Shown here one piece after another: positions 23,755 through 34,035 of a stretch of 64,000 nucleotides of DNA. The position numbers were made by a program, and so were the translations under genes. The notes below the pieces were generated by a model. The model made no database searches, was not told the DNA's origin, and worked only from the letters and a program-made list of their open reading frames with translations. Source of the DNA: Caprella mutica (lineage: Eukaryota; Arthropoda; Malacostraca; Amphipoda; Caprellidae); NCBI GenBank assembly GCA_947561585.1, contig CANNZV010002515.1:1-64000 (forward strand), in the 5' to 3' direction. The first letter of the stretch is position 1. Every line of letters starts with the position of its first letter.

Positions 23755-23902
23755 TTTGGGGTTTTTTTTTTGGGGATGTTTTGGGTGGTGACTTGGGGGG
23801 TGATTTGGGTTGTTTAGTTTTCTGTACTCTGGGTTTAGTTCGTCTTCCAGATCTAAGTTCTACAGCCTCAGCGTTAATCGCTTCGTCTTCTGAGGTTGGC
23901 AT
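23711..23902 (-). CDS. Probable Gag N-terminal segment, out of frame
   Basis: Encodes 63 residues, starting MPTSEDEAINAEAVELRSGR, followed by a Lys/Pro/Ser-rich basic region. An ELRSGR-like motif near the N-terminus is often seen in Gypsy Gag proteins (from memory of the family). The frame runs through a ten-base homopolymer (23,762-23,771) just before the gag ATG and is offset by one base from gag. It may be a programmed shift, a real indel or an assembly error in the homopolymer. Confidence 0.5.
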   Translation of the reverse strand: MPTSEDEAINAEAVELRSGRRTKPRVQKTKQPKSPPKSPPKTSPKKKPQNVGRINTSSTPGDN

Positions 23903-25141
23903 GTGTTTCCTATCCTAATGAAGTGTTATTGTGTACTTAATCAAGTGTAATGCACGTGTAATCACTTATTATGAAAAAAGAAGAAGAAAAAAAAATAATA
24001 GACTATCCAATTAAAAAATTAATCCATCAACCATTAAAAATAATCATTCAAATAATAAATAATAAATGAAATATAATTTAATATAGAGCAATATTTGTTA
24101 AATCAATAAATATAAAAATATTTATACTATCTTTCAATTAATAACGACACACAGCAAAGCTAAAAGAAATGCATGCACTCATACATCTTATAATTATAAT
24201 TGCTGCAGTAATGATTAATTACCTTCTGCTTATTCATCAACACAATTCTAGACTAAACAGGACAGCTTATTTCACCACTGACTAAGGCCTAACACAGTAG
24301 ATCTTAATCCGATCGCTTCAGAAATGAGACTGAATGATAAGATGACATATAGTGATATGTTATACTCAACTCTCGGTTCCATGTACAGTGGGTCCCGCTT
24401 ATCAGGTTTTGTCGTTGATTTTTGCTCTGATGTTAACTGTTATGATGTTAACTGATTGTTCACTGAGCGCTGTGCACTGTATTTTATGCACTGTATGTTA
24501 ACTGAATGTTCACTGAATGTTAAAACTTCACTGAATATTGAATGATCACTGAATGTTGAATGATCACTGAATGTTGAATGATCACTGAATGTTGAATGAT
24601 CACTGAATGTTGCAGTTTGAATAAATACTTTTCAGATGTAGTATTTAAACAAATTAGACTCTCAATTTCTGGTTGATTTACGGCTTTTTTGCATGTTGTT
24701 TATAATCGAATGTTTTCCATCACCATTCGTCAACGTGCAACGCTTAACCCATTACTGTCGCTTCCTCCCTCCGTGTTTTTCCAGTTTCTTCCAGAATTTT
24801 CCAGAATTTCCAGATTTTTTTTTTTTTTCAGACTGGTCAGTCTTGTTGATTGTCTTTGCTCATTCAGATTTCAAATTAGGCCATCTGTACTCTCCTTATC
24901 CTTCCGATAATTTTCGAGATGCCTTTTGCTTGACCTTGAGTTGAATTATCTTTATACTTTATCACAAAAACTGAACACCTTAATTGGATCGCACCTTCAT
25001 ATAGGGTCGCAAAACCCGGTCTTGCTGTAATCAAATACTCTCCAATCAGATGGTTAACTTAGTTTTTGGTAAATTACAAAGCTTTCAATCTTATACTTCA
25101 GTAATTGAATTTCCGCACATTAAATTCGAATTACTTAATCA
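23903..25141 (-). other. Gypsy 5' leader
   Basis: About 1.2 kb of untranslated sequence lies between the primer-binding site and gag. It holds a short tandem array (24,536-24,612) and an oligo-pyrimidine patch on the plus strand near 24,810. Open frames on the opposite strand at 24,689-24,944 have no domain. Confidence 0.6.
24536..24612. repeat. Tandem array ACTGAATGTTGAATGATC
   Basis: About four copies of an 18-bp unit lie in the Gypsy leader, preceded by related CACTGAATGTT words from 24,490. Confidence 0.85.
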
Positions 25142-25160
25142 CGCACCATACGGCCACCAA
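25142..25160 (-). promoter_or_regulatory. Candidate primer-binding site
   Basis: On the minus strand, T then TGGTGGCCGTATGGTGCG directly follows the CA end of the 5' LTR. A TGG start complementary to a tRNA 3' CCA at this place is the expected primer site. I did not assign the tRNA. Confidence 0.65.
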
Positions 25161-25604
25161 TGTGACGTAGTTAGTTTGTTTCACTATAACGTCTCAGTGT
25201 ATGGGCTCTTAAGTGATTAGGATCTTACTTTGTGGTATTTTCAGATTCCTTTCTCTTTATAAATCTCTTTCTACTAAATACTCATGGTACCATGCCCTAG
25301 AACCACCTTGCCACTATGGTTCCGACCTCAGGCCTCTGGTCCAAGCTTAACTGTATTTAAGGGTAATAATGGTAAAGTAATTAACACTTAAAGAGATTAT
25401 ATTCATTGGTCAAGCACATGTTATTACAAATAATATCTCCTCTAGAACGCTCGCAAGTTAAGGTCTCTAATAACTACGAACAGGAGAATAGGTGTGTAGC
25501 TCACGAGAGCAAATCGGTAACTGATTTGACTGTCACTTACTTACAATCATATAGGTTCGTGATGATAGTAATGCATACACAATTGCTGTGTTTGCTTTAC
25601 TACA
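25161..25604 (-). repeat. 5' LTR of the Gypsy element
   Basis: 444 bp, the promoter-bearing LTR for minus-strand transcription. A TTTATAAAG TATA-like motif lies near 25,256-25,264. An open frame from 25,406 is the counterpart of the artefact in the other LTR. Confidence 0.95.
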
Positions 25605-25608
25605 ACTT
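25605..25608 (+). repeat. Gypsy target-site duplication, right
   Basis: ACTT follows the TACTACA end of the LTR and matches 14,854-14,857. Confidence 0.75.
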
Positions 25609-25724
25609 TGATGAATTGCTCATAGTTATATCGTTAATTAATTCAACCAAACTATCTTAAATTTATATAACTAGTCGTAAATATATATGGTATAGCTAGT
25701 CCTAGTTAAGTTTAGAAATTATTA

Positions 25725-27060
25725 TTGGCTAAAGTAATACCAATATTCAAATCTGGTGACCCTTCCCAATTCTCTAACTATCGTCCTATATCTATTATCG
25801 GTACGGTGTCTAAGATTTTCGAGAAGTTAATGCTCAAAAGGTTTAATTCTTTCCTAGGTAAATATAAACTACTAAGTAATACTCAGTTTGGCTTTCGAAG
25901 GTCTCGCAGCACCAGTGATGCGATCGTAGAGTTCTTAAGTGACTCATATCAAAGTCTTGAGAGAAAAGAACACCAAGTCGCAGTTTGCTTAGATTTATCT
26001 AAAGCTTTCGATACAATAAACCACAGAGTGCTGCTCGACAAAATGGAACGCATGGGAGTTCGTGGCTTGGCTCTGCAGTGGTTTAATAGCTATTTATCTG
26101 GTAGAGTTCAGTATGTTTCCTTGAATGGTGCAGAGTCGAACACAAATATATTACAGACAGGTGTACCACAAGGATCAGTCTTGGGACCAGTCTTGTTTAA
26201 TTTGTATATTAACGACATATCCAACGTATGTCCTGAATTGAAATGTATCAATTATGCTGATGATGCTACATTGTATATGTCAGGTAGTAATATTGTTGAC
26301 CTCTCTAAGTGCATGCTTGATTAGGCTGAGTGAGTGGTTGAGATCTAATAAACTTGTCCTTAATATCAATAAAACTCACTGTATGTTAATCAGTAACACC
26401 CTAGATATTACTTCCCTTCCTCCTATCTCTATCGACAGTGATGTGCTTGTTCCCGTAAATTGTATCAAATTTTTGGGGGTACTTATTGATGATAAACTAA
26501 GGTTTGGAGACCATGTAAACTCCCTTTGTTCTAAAATGTCAAAGTCGATTGGTGTGATCCGTAGAATAAGCTCTTTTGTAACGAATTCTGTACTTGTCAA
26601 ACTATATTATAGTCTTGTATACCCCTATATGACTTATGCAATTATTTCTTGGGGTAACTATAGTAATTCTAATGTAGCCCAAGTGGCACGTGTCCAGCTG
26701 AGATTTTTTCGTATCCTTAATAACAGAGGAATTCATAATCCTACTGCTACATATTGTATGATGTCTTTTGAATCAGTTTTTAAATACTACATCTGTCTTA
26801 AGTTTTTCATGAGTACTAGATGCGGCAATCACGATTATTTTAATGCTATATTTTCTAATCTTATTCCAAGTCATAACTACCAAACAAGATTTTCTGATAA
26901 TTATAATTTATTAATTCCTCTGCATAGACTATCATCAACTCACAGAAGTCTCATCATAACTGCTGTAAACACGTGGAATAGTTTGCCCCTGGTAGTTAAG
27001 AATATGCCTAATTATTCCCGATTCAAAACTGCTGTTAAAACTCACTTCTTACAGTCCTGA
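25725..27060 (+). pseudogene. LINE reverse transcriptase, 5'-truncated and frameshifted
   Basis: The first frame (25,725-26,324) carries NYRPISI, LDLSKAFDTINH, GVPQGSVLGP and the catalytic YADDATLY. The second frame (26,254-27,060) carries the thumb and C-terminal region (NKTHCMLI, IKFLGVLIDD). The two overlap near 26,310, where a one-base indel breaks the protein. The RT core is complete and well kept, so decay is modest, but the lost 5' part and the frameshift make it non-functional. Confidence 0.88.
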
Positions 27061-27540
27061 TGTGCACTCACTACTTTGCTCCCTGCAAACTAGTTACTGT
27101 GTACACTATTAAAAATGCTTCCAGTGATCGATGCTGTGTCTAAATGAGACAGTTTAACATTCAGATCATCAGCAGTGCTGCAAATATATCAATATTTAGG
27201 AATTATATATATATTTTTTTATTGTTGATTGTCTAATGTATAAATATGAAAGTTCTATGTTCTGAATATTAACTTTCTAGAGAACTAGCTTTGGTTTCTA
27301 ATACTTTGCCTTACATCTATGTATTTCAGTTTGAGTGTTTCATCATTTATGTTTTAATTGTACCATTTTCAATAAATTTGCCCGATTAGCCTTGGAGCTA
27401 CCATAAGGGCTTGAACAAAGAGTTCTAATTTTGATACTTTAATGTATAACTGTGTGATATTATTGTGTTGGAATGATTTTATTTTTTCCTCATGTAAAAT
27501 GTCTCTTTGTTTAATAAACTATTTGATTTGATTTGATTAT
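25725..27540 (+). mobile_element. 5'-truncated non-LTR retrotransposon (LINE, Jockey/CR1-like group)
   Basis: The copy begins inside the reverse transcriptase; endonuclease and ORF1 are missing. The 3' end has an AATAAA-like signal and a short (ATTTG)n tail at about 27,515-27,540, a typical end of Jockey/CR1-type LINEs. It lies in the interior of the large DNA transposon. Confidence 0.85.
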
Positions 27541-28836
27541 TGTCAGTTGCGTAAATTTGTACAGCACTAGGACATTTAATTTTAATCAAGCCTCAACAGA
27601 TTCAATTAAATGTTTTTTTACGAAATTATTATATTAGAGTTTAAAGGTTATAAATATGAATTCAATCACTATTATTCGGCAAAAATAGAGAGAACCTACT
27701 TCTTGAATGCAGTCTCTTAGCAATGAATGTTACGAAAAGGGACACAAGCAGCTCACGGATGGAAGAGGTGATAATACTTGAAACGTACGAGCCTTCCTAA
27801 CACAAAAATCTATTATCCTCTGAAACTGCTATTAATGGTAAACATTAAAAAAAAGTATTATTAAGTCATCGAATTTCGGTATCTAGAAGCGAAAAAAGTA
27901 TAGTTTCGTAATATTTATATTTGTACCCGAATCTGCGCTAACGTCATTCATACTTGGTTTACAACTATCTATTTACACATCTCTGCAACCCCTAATTTTT
28001 CAGCAGTTTATTACATTTAAAAGTTTATTTTTTAGAAAGGTTCTAATAATATATATCTATTAATGTTGAACTGGCCTTTTAAATTTTGACCAACCAGTGT
28101 ATCAAGCAGAAGAGTTTATTTTCATAATAGATTCTAGAATACTTTTTACAAACTTTACTACAAAGAATACATTGGAAAATAAATAAATAAATTGCATGTA
28201 TATTGAATTTACTTTATTGAAACAAAAACAATTACCCTATAATAACAAAGTAAAAAAATGATACATGAAATTGGGTATGAATAGGAAAAATAAAGTATAG
28301 AGAATTATTATTTGAACTATAAATAGAACTCGAAAAAACTATTATAAACTAAAAATAAGACTGAACAGAATAAAGCTATAGCTTAATACTAAATCATAGA
28401 TAAAGAATCTATAAAAAAAGCTTGTTCATAAAAGATGAGATCAATGAAGTTAAGTATTGGTATTATATAAACTATTACTAAAACTACAAAAAAATCTAGC
28501 AGCTATATACAAAAAATGAAGTTATGGTTAAAATCACAATTTTTCACACGAAAAATTAAATATATAGCTACTAGAAAACTGAGAGCATCATTAATATCAA
28601 TAATACTATAACTAAACGGTAGAAACTATCTATAACTATATACTAAAAATTTAACTATTATTCACTTTACTTTTTTGGGGCAAACATAATAATTTCCCTT
28701 ATGAAATTAACAAAAAAATTAAATCAACTATATATCCACTGGAAAAATTAAAGCATTATTGCTATTAATTTAGACTATAATTAGAAAAAACTAACTATAT
28801 ACTAAAAATTAAATAATATATAAAGTTAATAATAAA
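27541..28836. other. Transposon interior, AT-rich, with a family A fragment
   Basis: No ORF of note. About 27,700-27,840 matches the middle and later part of dispersed repeat family A (GGGACACAAGCA...CTCACGGATGGAAGAGGTG and CCTTCCTAACACAAAAATCT words). 28,150-28,830 has many related CTATATACTAAAAATTAA-like words and could be the 3' UTR side of the protease-PHD gene. Confidence 0.5.
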
Positions 28837-29394
28837 CTATGAACACTGTTCACAAAAAACAAGATCGTTCGAATGCTCTAGCATTGATAATGCATTGTGT
28901 GAAAGGCCGCAACAATCGATATGATACCATCCATCACAATGGTCACACCGGATCATTTTACAATTTGTTTCCAAGTTCTTACACATTTCTCCTAAATTAC
29001 AATCATCATTTATTTTGCCATATGTATTAGCTACACAGCTAGTTACATACGTTAGTGTGCTTTTATAATTATTAGGAGGTGTTTTTACCACTTGATTTAG
29101 AATGGGAAACGGTGGAGGCTTGTAGGAGAAGTTGACAACCTCTCGTCGAATAGGAGCCCTTCTTTTGCAGATCTTCATGTTCTTTTTCAAAAGATTTTTC
29201 ATTGATCTTCTGAAACTGACTGAGGGTACTAGCGAACCAGATCCAGAGCACAACACTTTGGCGGTATTAGCCACGAAGAGTCCACAATCGTAACTATTGG
29301 ATTGTCTAGGGAAATCTTCAGGCTCGTACAAGGTCCATTCATTTGCGTCACATTTAATCCTACACATAATTCCATCCGATATTAAACTATACAA
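28837..29394 (-). pseudogene. Ulp1-type cysteine protease C-terminus fused to a PHD finger (transposon-borne, 5'-incomplete)
   Basis: 185 residues are open to a stop at 28,837. Residues of about 20-45 (WTLYEPEDFPRQSNSYDCGL) match the end of the Ulp1/SENP peptidase fold, with the catalytic Gln of PRQSN and Cys of DCGLF. The catalytic His and Asp lie upstream and are not encoded here. Residues of about 125-185 form a PHD-like zinc finger: CDHC, WYHIDCCGL, then FCEQC at the very end. Residues 1-11 are encoded by the innermost 108-bp unit of the right terminal repeat, where an in-frame TGA closes the frame. Either an upstream exon was replaced by arm sequence or this is a 5'-deleted remnant. In the intact element the product would be an accessory protease acting on SUMO-like conjugates or on a polyprotein, with the PHD reading chromatin; that role is inference. 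Confidence 0.75.
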
Positions 29395-30842
29395 TTGATA
29401 TCGTCACGCTAATTTATAATTTCGGTTATCTTTTCACTAAGCAGCGTGCCGCACGTTTCTATCACGCCAACACATAATTCCATCCAATATTATAATATAC
29501 AATTGATATCGTCATGCTAATTTATAATTTCGGTTATCTTTTCACTAAGCAGCGTGCCGCACGTTTCTATCACGCCAACACATAATTTCATCCGATATTA
29601 TACTATACAATTGATATCGTCATGCTAATTTATAATTTCGGTTATCTTTTCACTAAGCAGCGGGCTGCACGTTTCTATCACGCCAACACATAATTCCATC
29701 CGATATTAAACTATACAATTGTTATCGTCACGCCAATTTATATTTTCTGTCATCATTGTGCTAATTAAGTTGCGTGACGCACGTTCCTTTCATGCATCAC
29801 ATAATTCCGTTCAAAATTATATTATAAAATTAATATATCGTCACGCTAATTTATATTTATATATCAATTTCACTAACTATAGTGTACTTCCCATAAAAAT
29901 AATGGGTTATCAATAGTAAAAGAAAAAAATAATATTAATTAAAAATATATATCTTTAAAGAATATATTTGAGTCAAAAATATTTGAGTCAAAAATATTTG
30001 AGTCAAAAATATTTCAGTCAAAAATATTTGAGTCAAAAATATTTGAGTCAAAATATTTGAGTCAAAATATTTGAGTCAAAATATTTGAGTCAAAATTTTT
30101 GAGTCAAAATATTTGAGTCAAAATATTTGAGTCAAAATATTTGAGTCAAAATATTTGAGTCAAAAATATTTGAGTCAAAAATATTTGAGTCAAAAATATT
30201 TGAGTCAAAAATATTTGAGTCAAAAATATTTGAGTCAAAAATATTTGAGTCAAAAATATTTGAGTCAAAAATATTTGAGTCAAAAATATTTGAGTCAAAA
30301 ATATTTGAGTCAAAAATATTTGAGTCAAAAATATTTGAGTCAAAAATATTTGAGTCAAAAATATTTGAGTCAAAAATATTTGAGTCAAAAATATTTGAGT
30401 CAAAAATATTTGAGTCAAAAATATTTGAGTCAAAAATATTTGAGTCAAAAATATTTGAGTCAAAAATATTTGAGTCAAAAATATTTGAGTCAAAAATATT
30501 TGAGTCAAAAATATTTGAGTCAAAAATATTTGAGTCAAAAATATTTGAGTCAAAAATATTTGAGTCAAAAATATTTGAGTCAAAAATATTTGAGTCTGCG
30601 TTTTTGACAGCTGCGTGAGCGTGCACGCCAATTCTTTTTTTCCGCATTTTAGACAGTTGCGTGAGCGTGCACGCCAATAATTTCAATTTTTCCGCGTTTT
30701 AGACAGTTGCGTGAGCGTGCACGCCAAGAAATTCCATGAAATTCCACTTTTCCATGTTTTAGGCAACTTAGTCATTACTAAGTGACGTGAGCGTGCATGC
30801 TCACGTCACGCTCACGTTTTTTTCCGCATTTTAGTTAGAGCC
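29364..30842 (-). repeat. Right terminal inverted repeat, compound satellite arm
   Basis: A mirror of the left arm. 29,364-29,850 has about five 108-bp units (starts at 29,468, 29,576 and 29,684 give an exact 108-bp period). 29,851-29,967 is a spacer. 29,968-30,597 is the 15-bp ATTTGAGTCAAAAAT array. 30,600-30,842 holds the GCGTGCACGC units, ending in ...CATTTTAGTTAGAGCC. The final tip also contains a GTGAGCGTGCATGCTCACGTCAC palindrome-like stretch. Confidence 0.85.
29968..30597 (-). repeat. 15-bp tandem array ATTTGAGTCAAAAAT (right arm)
   Basis: About 40 copies, and from 30,155 onward virtually identical. The period is a multiple of three, so several frames stay open and give repeating pseudo-proteins on both strands; none is a gene. 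The homogeneity exceeds that of the left-arm array. Confidence 0.95.
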
Positions 30843-30851
30843 GTAATAAAG
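30843..30851 (+). repeat. 9-bp target-site duplication, right copy
   Basis: GTAATAAAG directly follows the AGAGCC tip of the right arm and continues into CATGTCC of a dispersed repeat (family B), identical in this part to the copy at 32,236. Confidence 0.85.
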
Positions 30852-31060
30852 CATGTCCAAGCTCGCCATTTATTTTAATGGCGAGTTTGTGACAGTTAGT
30901 TTGGCCCCTTCAATTACAAATGGCGAGAAATATCTCATTTTCTCCTATGCTACAATGTTATTTTGGAGAGAATTTATGATAATTTAAATTGATCATTTTG
31001 GAGAGAAAATGAGAAATTTGGTTATTTTTGGAGAGAACTGGGGAGTTTATGAGATTGAGA
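30843..31060 (+). repeat. Dispersed repeat family B, copy 1 (insertion target)
   Basis: GTAATAAAGCATGTCCAA, then ATGGCGAGTTTGTGACAGTTA, then ATGGCGAGAAATATCT and GGAGAGAATTTATGATAATT. Further copies lie at 32,236-32,460 (same strand) and 35,030-35,235 (inverted). Confidence 0.8.
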
Positions 31061-31371
31061 TATACTATTTTATTTGGTTTATCAGTTCCTGCAGTGACTG
31101 CAGTCTGGCTCCACTCTAAAAAAATTTATCCGTTTATTTAAAATTTAATAGAACCGAAGTTACTTGTTCTAGAAATGTAAATATTTTCTTAATTTGTTCA
31201 ATATTCTATTAATTATTTATAAATTCTTCATTCCGACTTTCTTCTTTATTACTAATTTTCAATCAAAGATGAAAGAAGAAGCATCCAGGAATTGAAATGA
31301 TGATGTAACACACACACACTTACTATTTAGTTAATAATTTCCAGCTTATACTTATAGGATAAGGCCCGATA

Positions 31372-31575
31372 GGGTCACGCAGGTAAATTGGGGCCCTTTA
31401 ATTTTTAATTGCGGCCCTCTCAAGACAGTCTCTAAAACATTCTGAACCGAAATTACATTAAAATGTTGCATAGCTATCATATTAAGAGCAGTGCATACTA
31501 TAATTTATTTCTTTATGTTTTTAACAGGTGTTTTGAAGCTATGACGTTTCTGTTGTTAGAGGCCGCAGTTAGTTA
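31372..31575 (-). mobile_element. MITE family C, partial copy
   Basis: Reverse complement of the 33,064-33,255 sequence; the shared blocks are GCGGCCTCTAACAACA, CATAGCTTCAAAACAC and TTTCGGNTCAGAATGTTTTA. Its end carries TAGGGTCACGCAGGTAAATT. Confidence 0.65.
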
Positions 31576-31594
31576 ATGAATGGGCTATTGTTTT

Positions 31595-31775
31595 ATAGCT
31601 CCGTTTCGGCCAGATTAGATCCGGATTGGTCCCCATTTGGTCCGTTTTGGACCACTTTACAATTGGTCCTTTTTGGACCACAATTGGTCCGTTTTGCCTT
31701 TGGTCCCCAATCGGTCCGTTTTGCCTTTGGTCCCCAATCGGTCCGTTTCAGTGATTCTATACACCGGGTGCCTAA
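31595..31775 (+). repeat. Dispersed repeat family E copy with internal GGTCCGTTTTG repeats
   Basis: An inverted counterpart of 12,785-12,900. This copy holds several short direct repeats of TTTGGTCCCCAATCGGTCCG, which keep an open frame (31,576-31,782) that is not a gene. Confidence 0.65.
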
Positions 31776-32235
31776 TAGGTAGTTATAAATAACCTAGGAC
31801 TGGTATTTTAAATACGTTTTAGTTACCTAACTAGAGTAAATAACTAAAATAGTACAAAACATATTAATAAATTAATATAAATTAGGTATGTAAGACAATT
31901 AACATTTATTTTATTCTTTTATGTTATGTTTTTATTATTACATGAAAGAATATTATAACTAGAGAATATCAACTAAATTCAGTAAAATATTAAAAATTGT
32001 CTCTTCAATGGCAATCTTCATTCAAATAACAGTCGCAAACACTTGTTCAGAGACAAATTTGTCCAACATGTTGAAAGTCACTGACAGTTTCGATTCTTGT
32101 GATCGGGAACAAATTTGCATGATTTGCCTGCCATACCGCGGGCAAATTTGTTCGCTAACACCAGATTTTTAGAGAAATCTGGGCATTTGTTGGAGCGTCT
32201 GGACGGGGCTTGCTTAAGTCCGTGATTCCGTATTC

Positions 32236-32460
32236 CAGGTAATAAAGCATGTCCAAACTCTACAATTTAATGGCGAGTTTGTGATAGTTATTTTGAGGCT
32301 TGAGCACTTCAATTGCTAATGGCGAGAAATATCTAATTGTCTCCTATGCTACAATGTTAATTTGGTGAGAATTTATGATAATTTGATCATTTTGGAGAGA
32401 AATTTGGTGATTTTTGGAGAGCTGGAGAGACAAATGGCGAGTTTATGAGACATAATATTT
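32236..32460 (+). repeat. Dispersed repeat family B, copy 2 (unoccupied relative)
   Basis: CCAGGTAATAAAGCATGTCC is continuous here, with a single GTAATAAAG. This supports the reading of the duplicated 9-mer around the large transposon as a true target-site duplication. Confidence 0.75.
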
Positions 32461-33063
32461 TACTTGGTCCGTATTATAGTTTTAAAGAGAAGTTTTGTGT
32501 GACTGTTTCTATGTGTATTGATGTTTCTACTAATCCAGTCTGCAAAGCATGCATAATCAGTCTCCAGATATTTAATTTATAGAGTGATTTGTCTCCAAAG
32601 GATTTCAAATTTCTCTCCAAAATGATCAAAATTCTCTCCACTAATTACATGTAAACATAGAAATTAATTAGTAAATTGTTGTCGGATAATTCAGGAGACT
32701 AATTTCAAGGCCTAAACATTCACCAGATAAACTTCACAAATTCATGCATCTTTTGCAGACTGGCTACTAATAATTAATAAATATTATACAAATGACCATA
32801 CACAAATTTCTTTAATTTTTTAGCTTTTAGGTAATAGGTCCAGCCTACAGGAACTGGTAAAGTGTTCTCCAAGAAATCCTCCATTTTGGCTTCTGTTCTC
32901 AGTAAAATACATGTAAATATAGGAGAAAATTAAGGATTGTTCGCACAGAAAATGAAAAAGTCAGAGACTGCAGACTGGTAATAGGTATGACCTTATCAAT
33001 TCATAACTGCTAGGTACTACCTGTCACATTCAATGCCATGAACAAATTCTCATACGTTTAAAA

Positions 33064-33550
33064 CTAGGGTCAAGCAGGTAAATTGCGGCACACTAACAAA
33101 CTGCGGCCTCTAACAACAAAAACATCATAGCTTCAAAACACACGTTAAAAACTTAAATTAATAAATTATAGCAAGCACTGCGCTTCTTCTGATAGCTATG
33201 CCTATGATGGCATTTTAATATAATTTCGGGTCAGAATGTTTTAGACTCTCTTGAGAGGGGGCCGGGGGCGGCCCAGATTGTATTTGGTGGTAAATTTCAA
33301 TGATATGTCGGCAGATATTCAATTTCTCTAATAAAAAAATTCCTGCAAATAGGAGGATATTTATCTATTAATTCCTATATTACCATTAATTTTTCGGTGG
33401 GGAAACTGGAACAATGTTGGAGGACTAGACAAATTCATGAAAAATGTTGGCAGCTATTTCTCAGATTTTTGAAAAAGTCAGAGGAGTTCAGTGCACCAAA
33501 TACAAACTGATAGAGGGCCCTAATTAAAAATTAAAGGGCCGCAATTTACC
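33064..33550 (+). mobile_element. MITE family C, fuller copy
   Basis: Inverted ends GGTAAATTGCGGC (33,077) and GCCGCAATTTACC (to 33,550). There is no ORF. About 33,285-33,520 is extra sequence absent from the partial copy near 31.4 kb and may be a further insertion. Confidence 0.6.
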
Positions 33551-34035
33551 CAGTCTGCACTAAGACTGCAAAGCGCGTCCATGTCGTCAAGGATCTTTGG
33601 AGACTACATTTGAGGGAAAATTCATCTAAACAAGATCTTGGTGACTATTTTCTAATTAATTCCTATGTTTACATGTTATTATTGGAGATATTTTGAAGAT
33701 TGTTCATTTTGGAGACAAATTTGAAATTTTTTGGAGACCAATTGTTCTGAAATATGAAATCTTGGTGACAGATTTGACACACTTTGCAGACTGGAAATTT
33801 ACCTGCATCAACCGGTCCTGCGTAACCCTACCTAATTACCAAAAAATATTTTTATGAAAATGCCAATATTATAGTACGTATAATTTACTATATAAGAGAC
33901 TATAATATACAACGGTCTTCATAACATCATTAACATGTAAACATGATAACTACAATGAGACATACCAACCTGTAGGCCAGATTGCATTAATTGTTGTCCA
34001 AGAGCCGCCATTTCACCAACAGGTTATTTGAAGAG

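Larger units (their letters stand above)
14858..25604 (-). mobile_element. Complete Ty3/Gypsy LTR retrotransposon
   Basis: The 10,747-bp element reads on the minus strand. In order it has the 5' LTR (25,161-25,604), a primer-binding-site candidate, a leader, gag, pol in the -1 frame, a small membrane-protein ORF, a polypurine tract and the 3' LTR (14,858-15,301). Both LTRs are 444 bp, start TG and end CA. I saw a single mismatch between them (near 15,166, A against T), so insertion looks recent. Pol domain order is protease, reverse transcriptase, RNase H, integrase, as in Ty3/Gypsy. The C-terminus has a GPY/F-like stretch and no chromodomain. It is inserted in the left arm of the larger DNA transposon. 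Confidence 0.93.
13268..30842 (-). mobile_element. FoldBack/Rehavkus-like Mutator-type DNA transposon, interrupted
   Basis: Seen: 9-bp identical target duplications, inverted ends (GGCACTGTCTAAAA against GGCTCTAACTAAAA), and long arms built from three tandem-repeat modules in mirrored order. About 6.8 kb remains after subtracting the Gypsy insertion. Known: 9-bp duplications and long modular satellite arms are hallmarks of FoldBack-type elements, and Ulp1-like protease domains occur in some Mutator-like elements. Inferred: the class assignment. No transposase is visible. The interior keeps only a C-terminal Ulp1-PHD fragment, a LINE copy and AT-rich sequence, so this is probably a deletion derivative mobilised in trans, or a dead copy. 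The minus strand is given because the protease gene reads that way. Confidence 0.75.

Noticed and set aside
30132..30686. A 184-codon frame repeating SNIFD on the minus strand, and its shadows
   Set aside because: It is produced by the 15-bp satellite of the transposon arm; frames are open on both strands because the period is a multiple of three.
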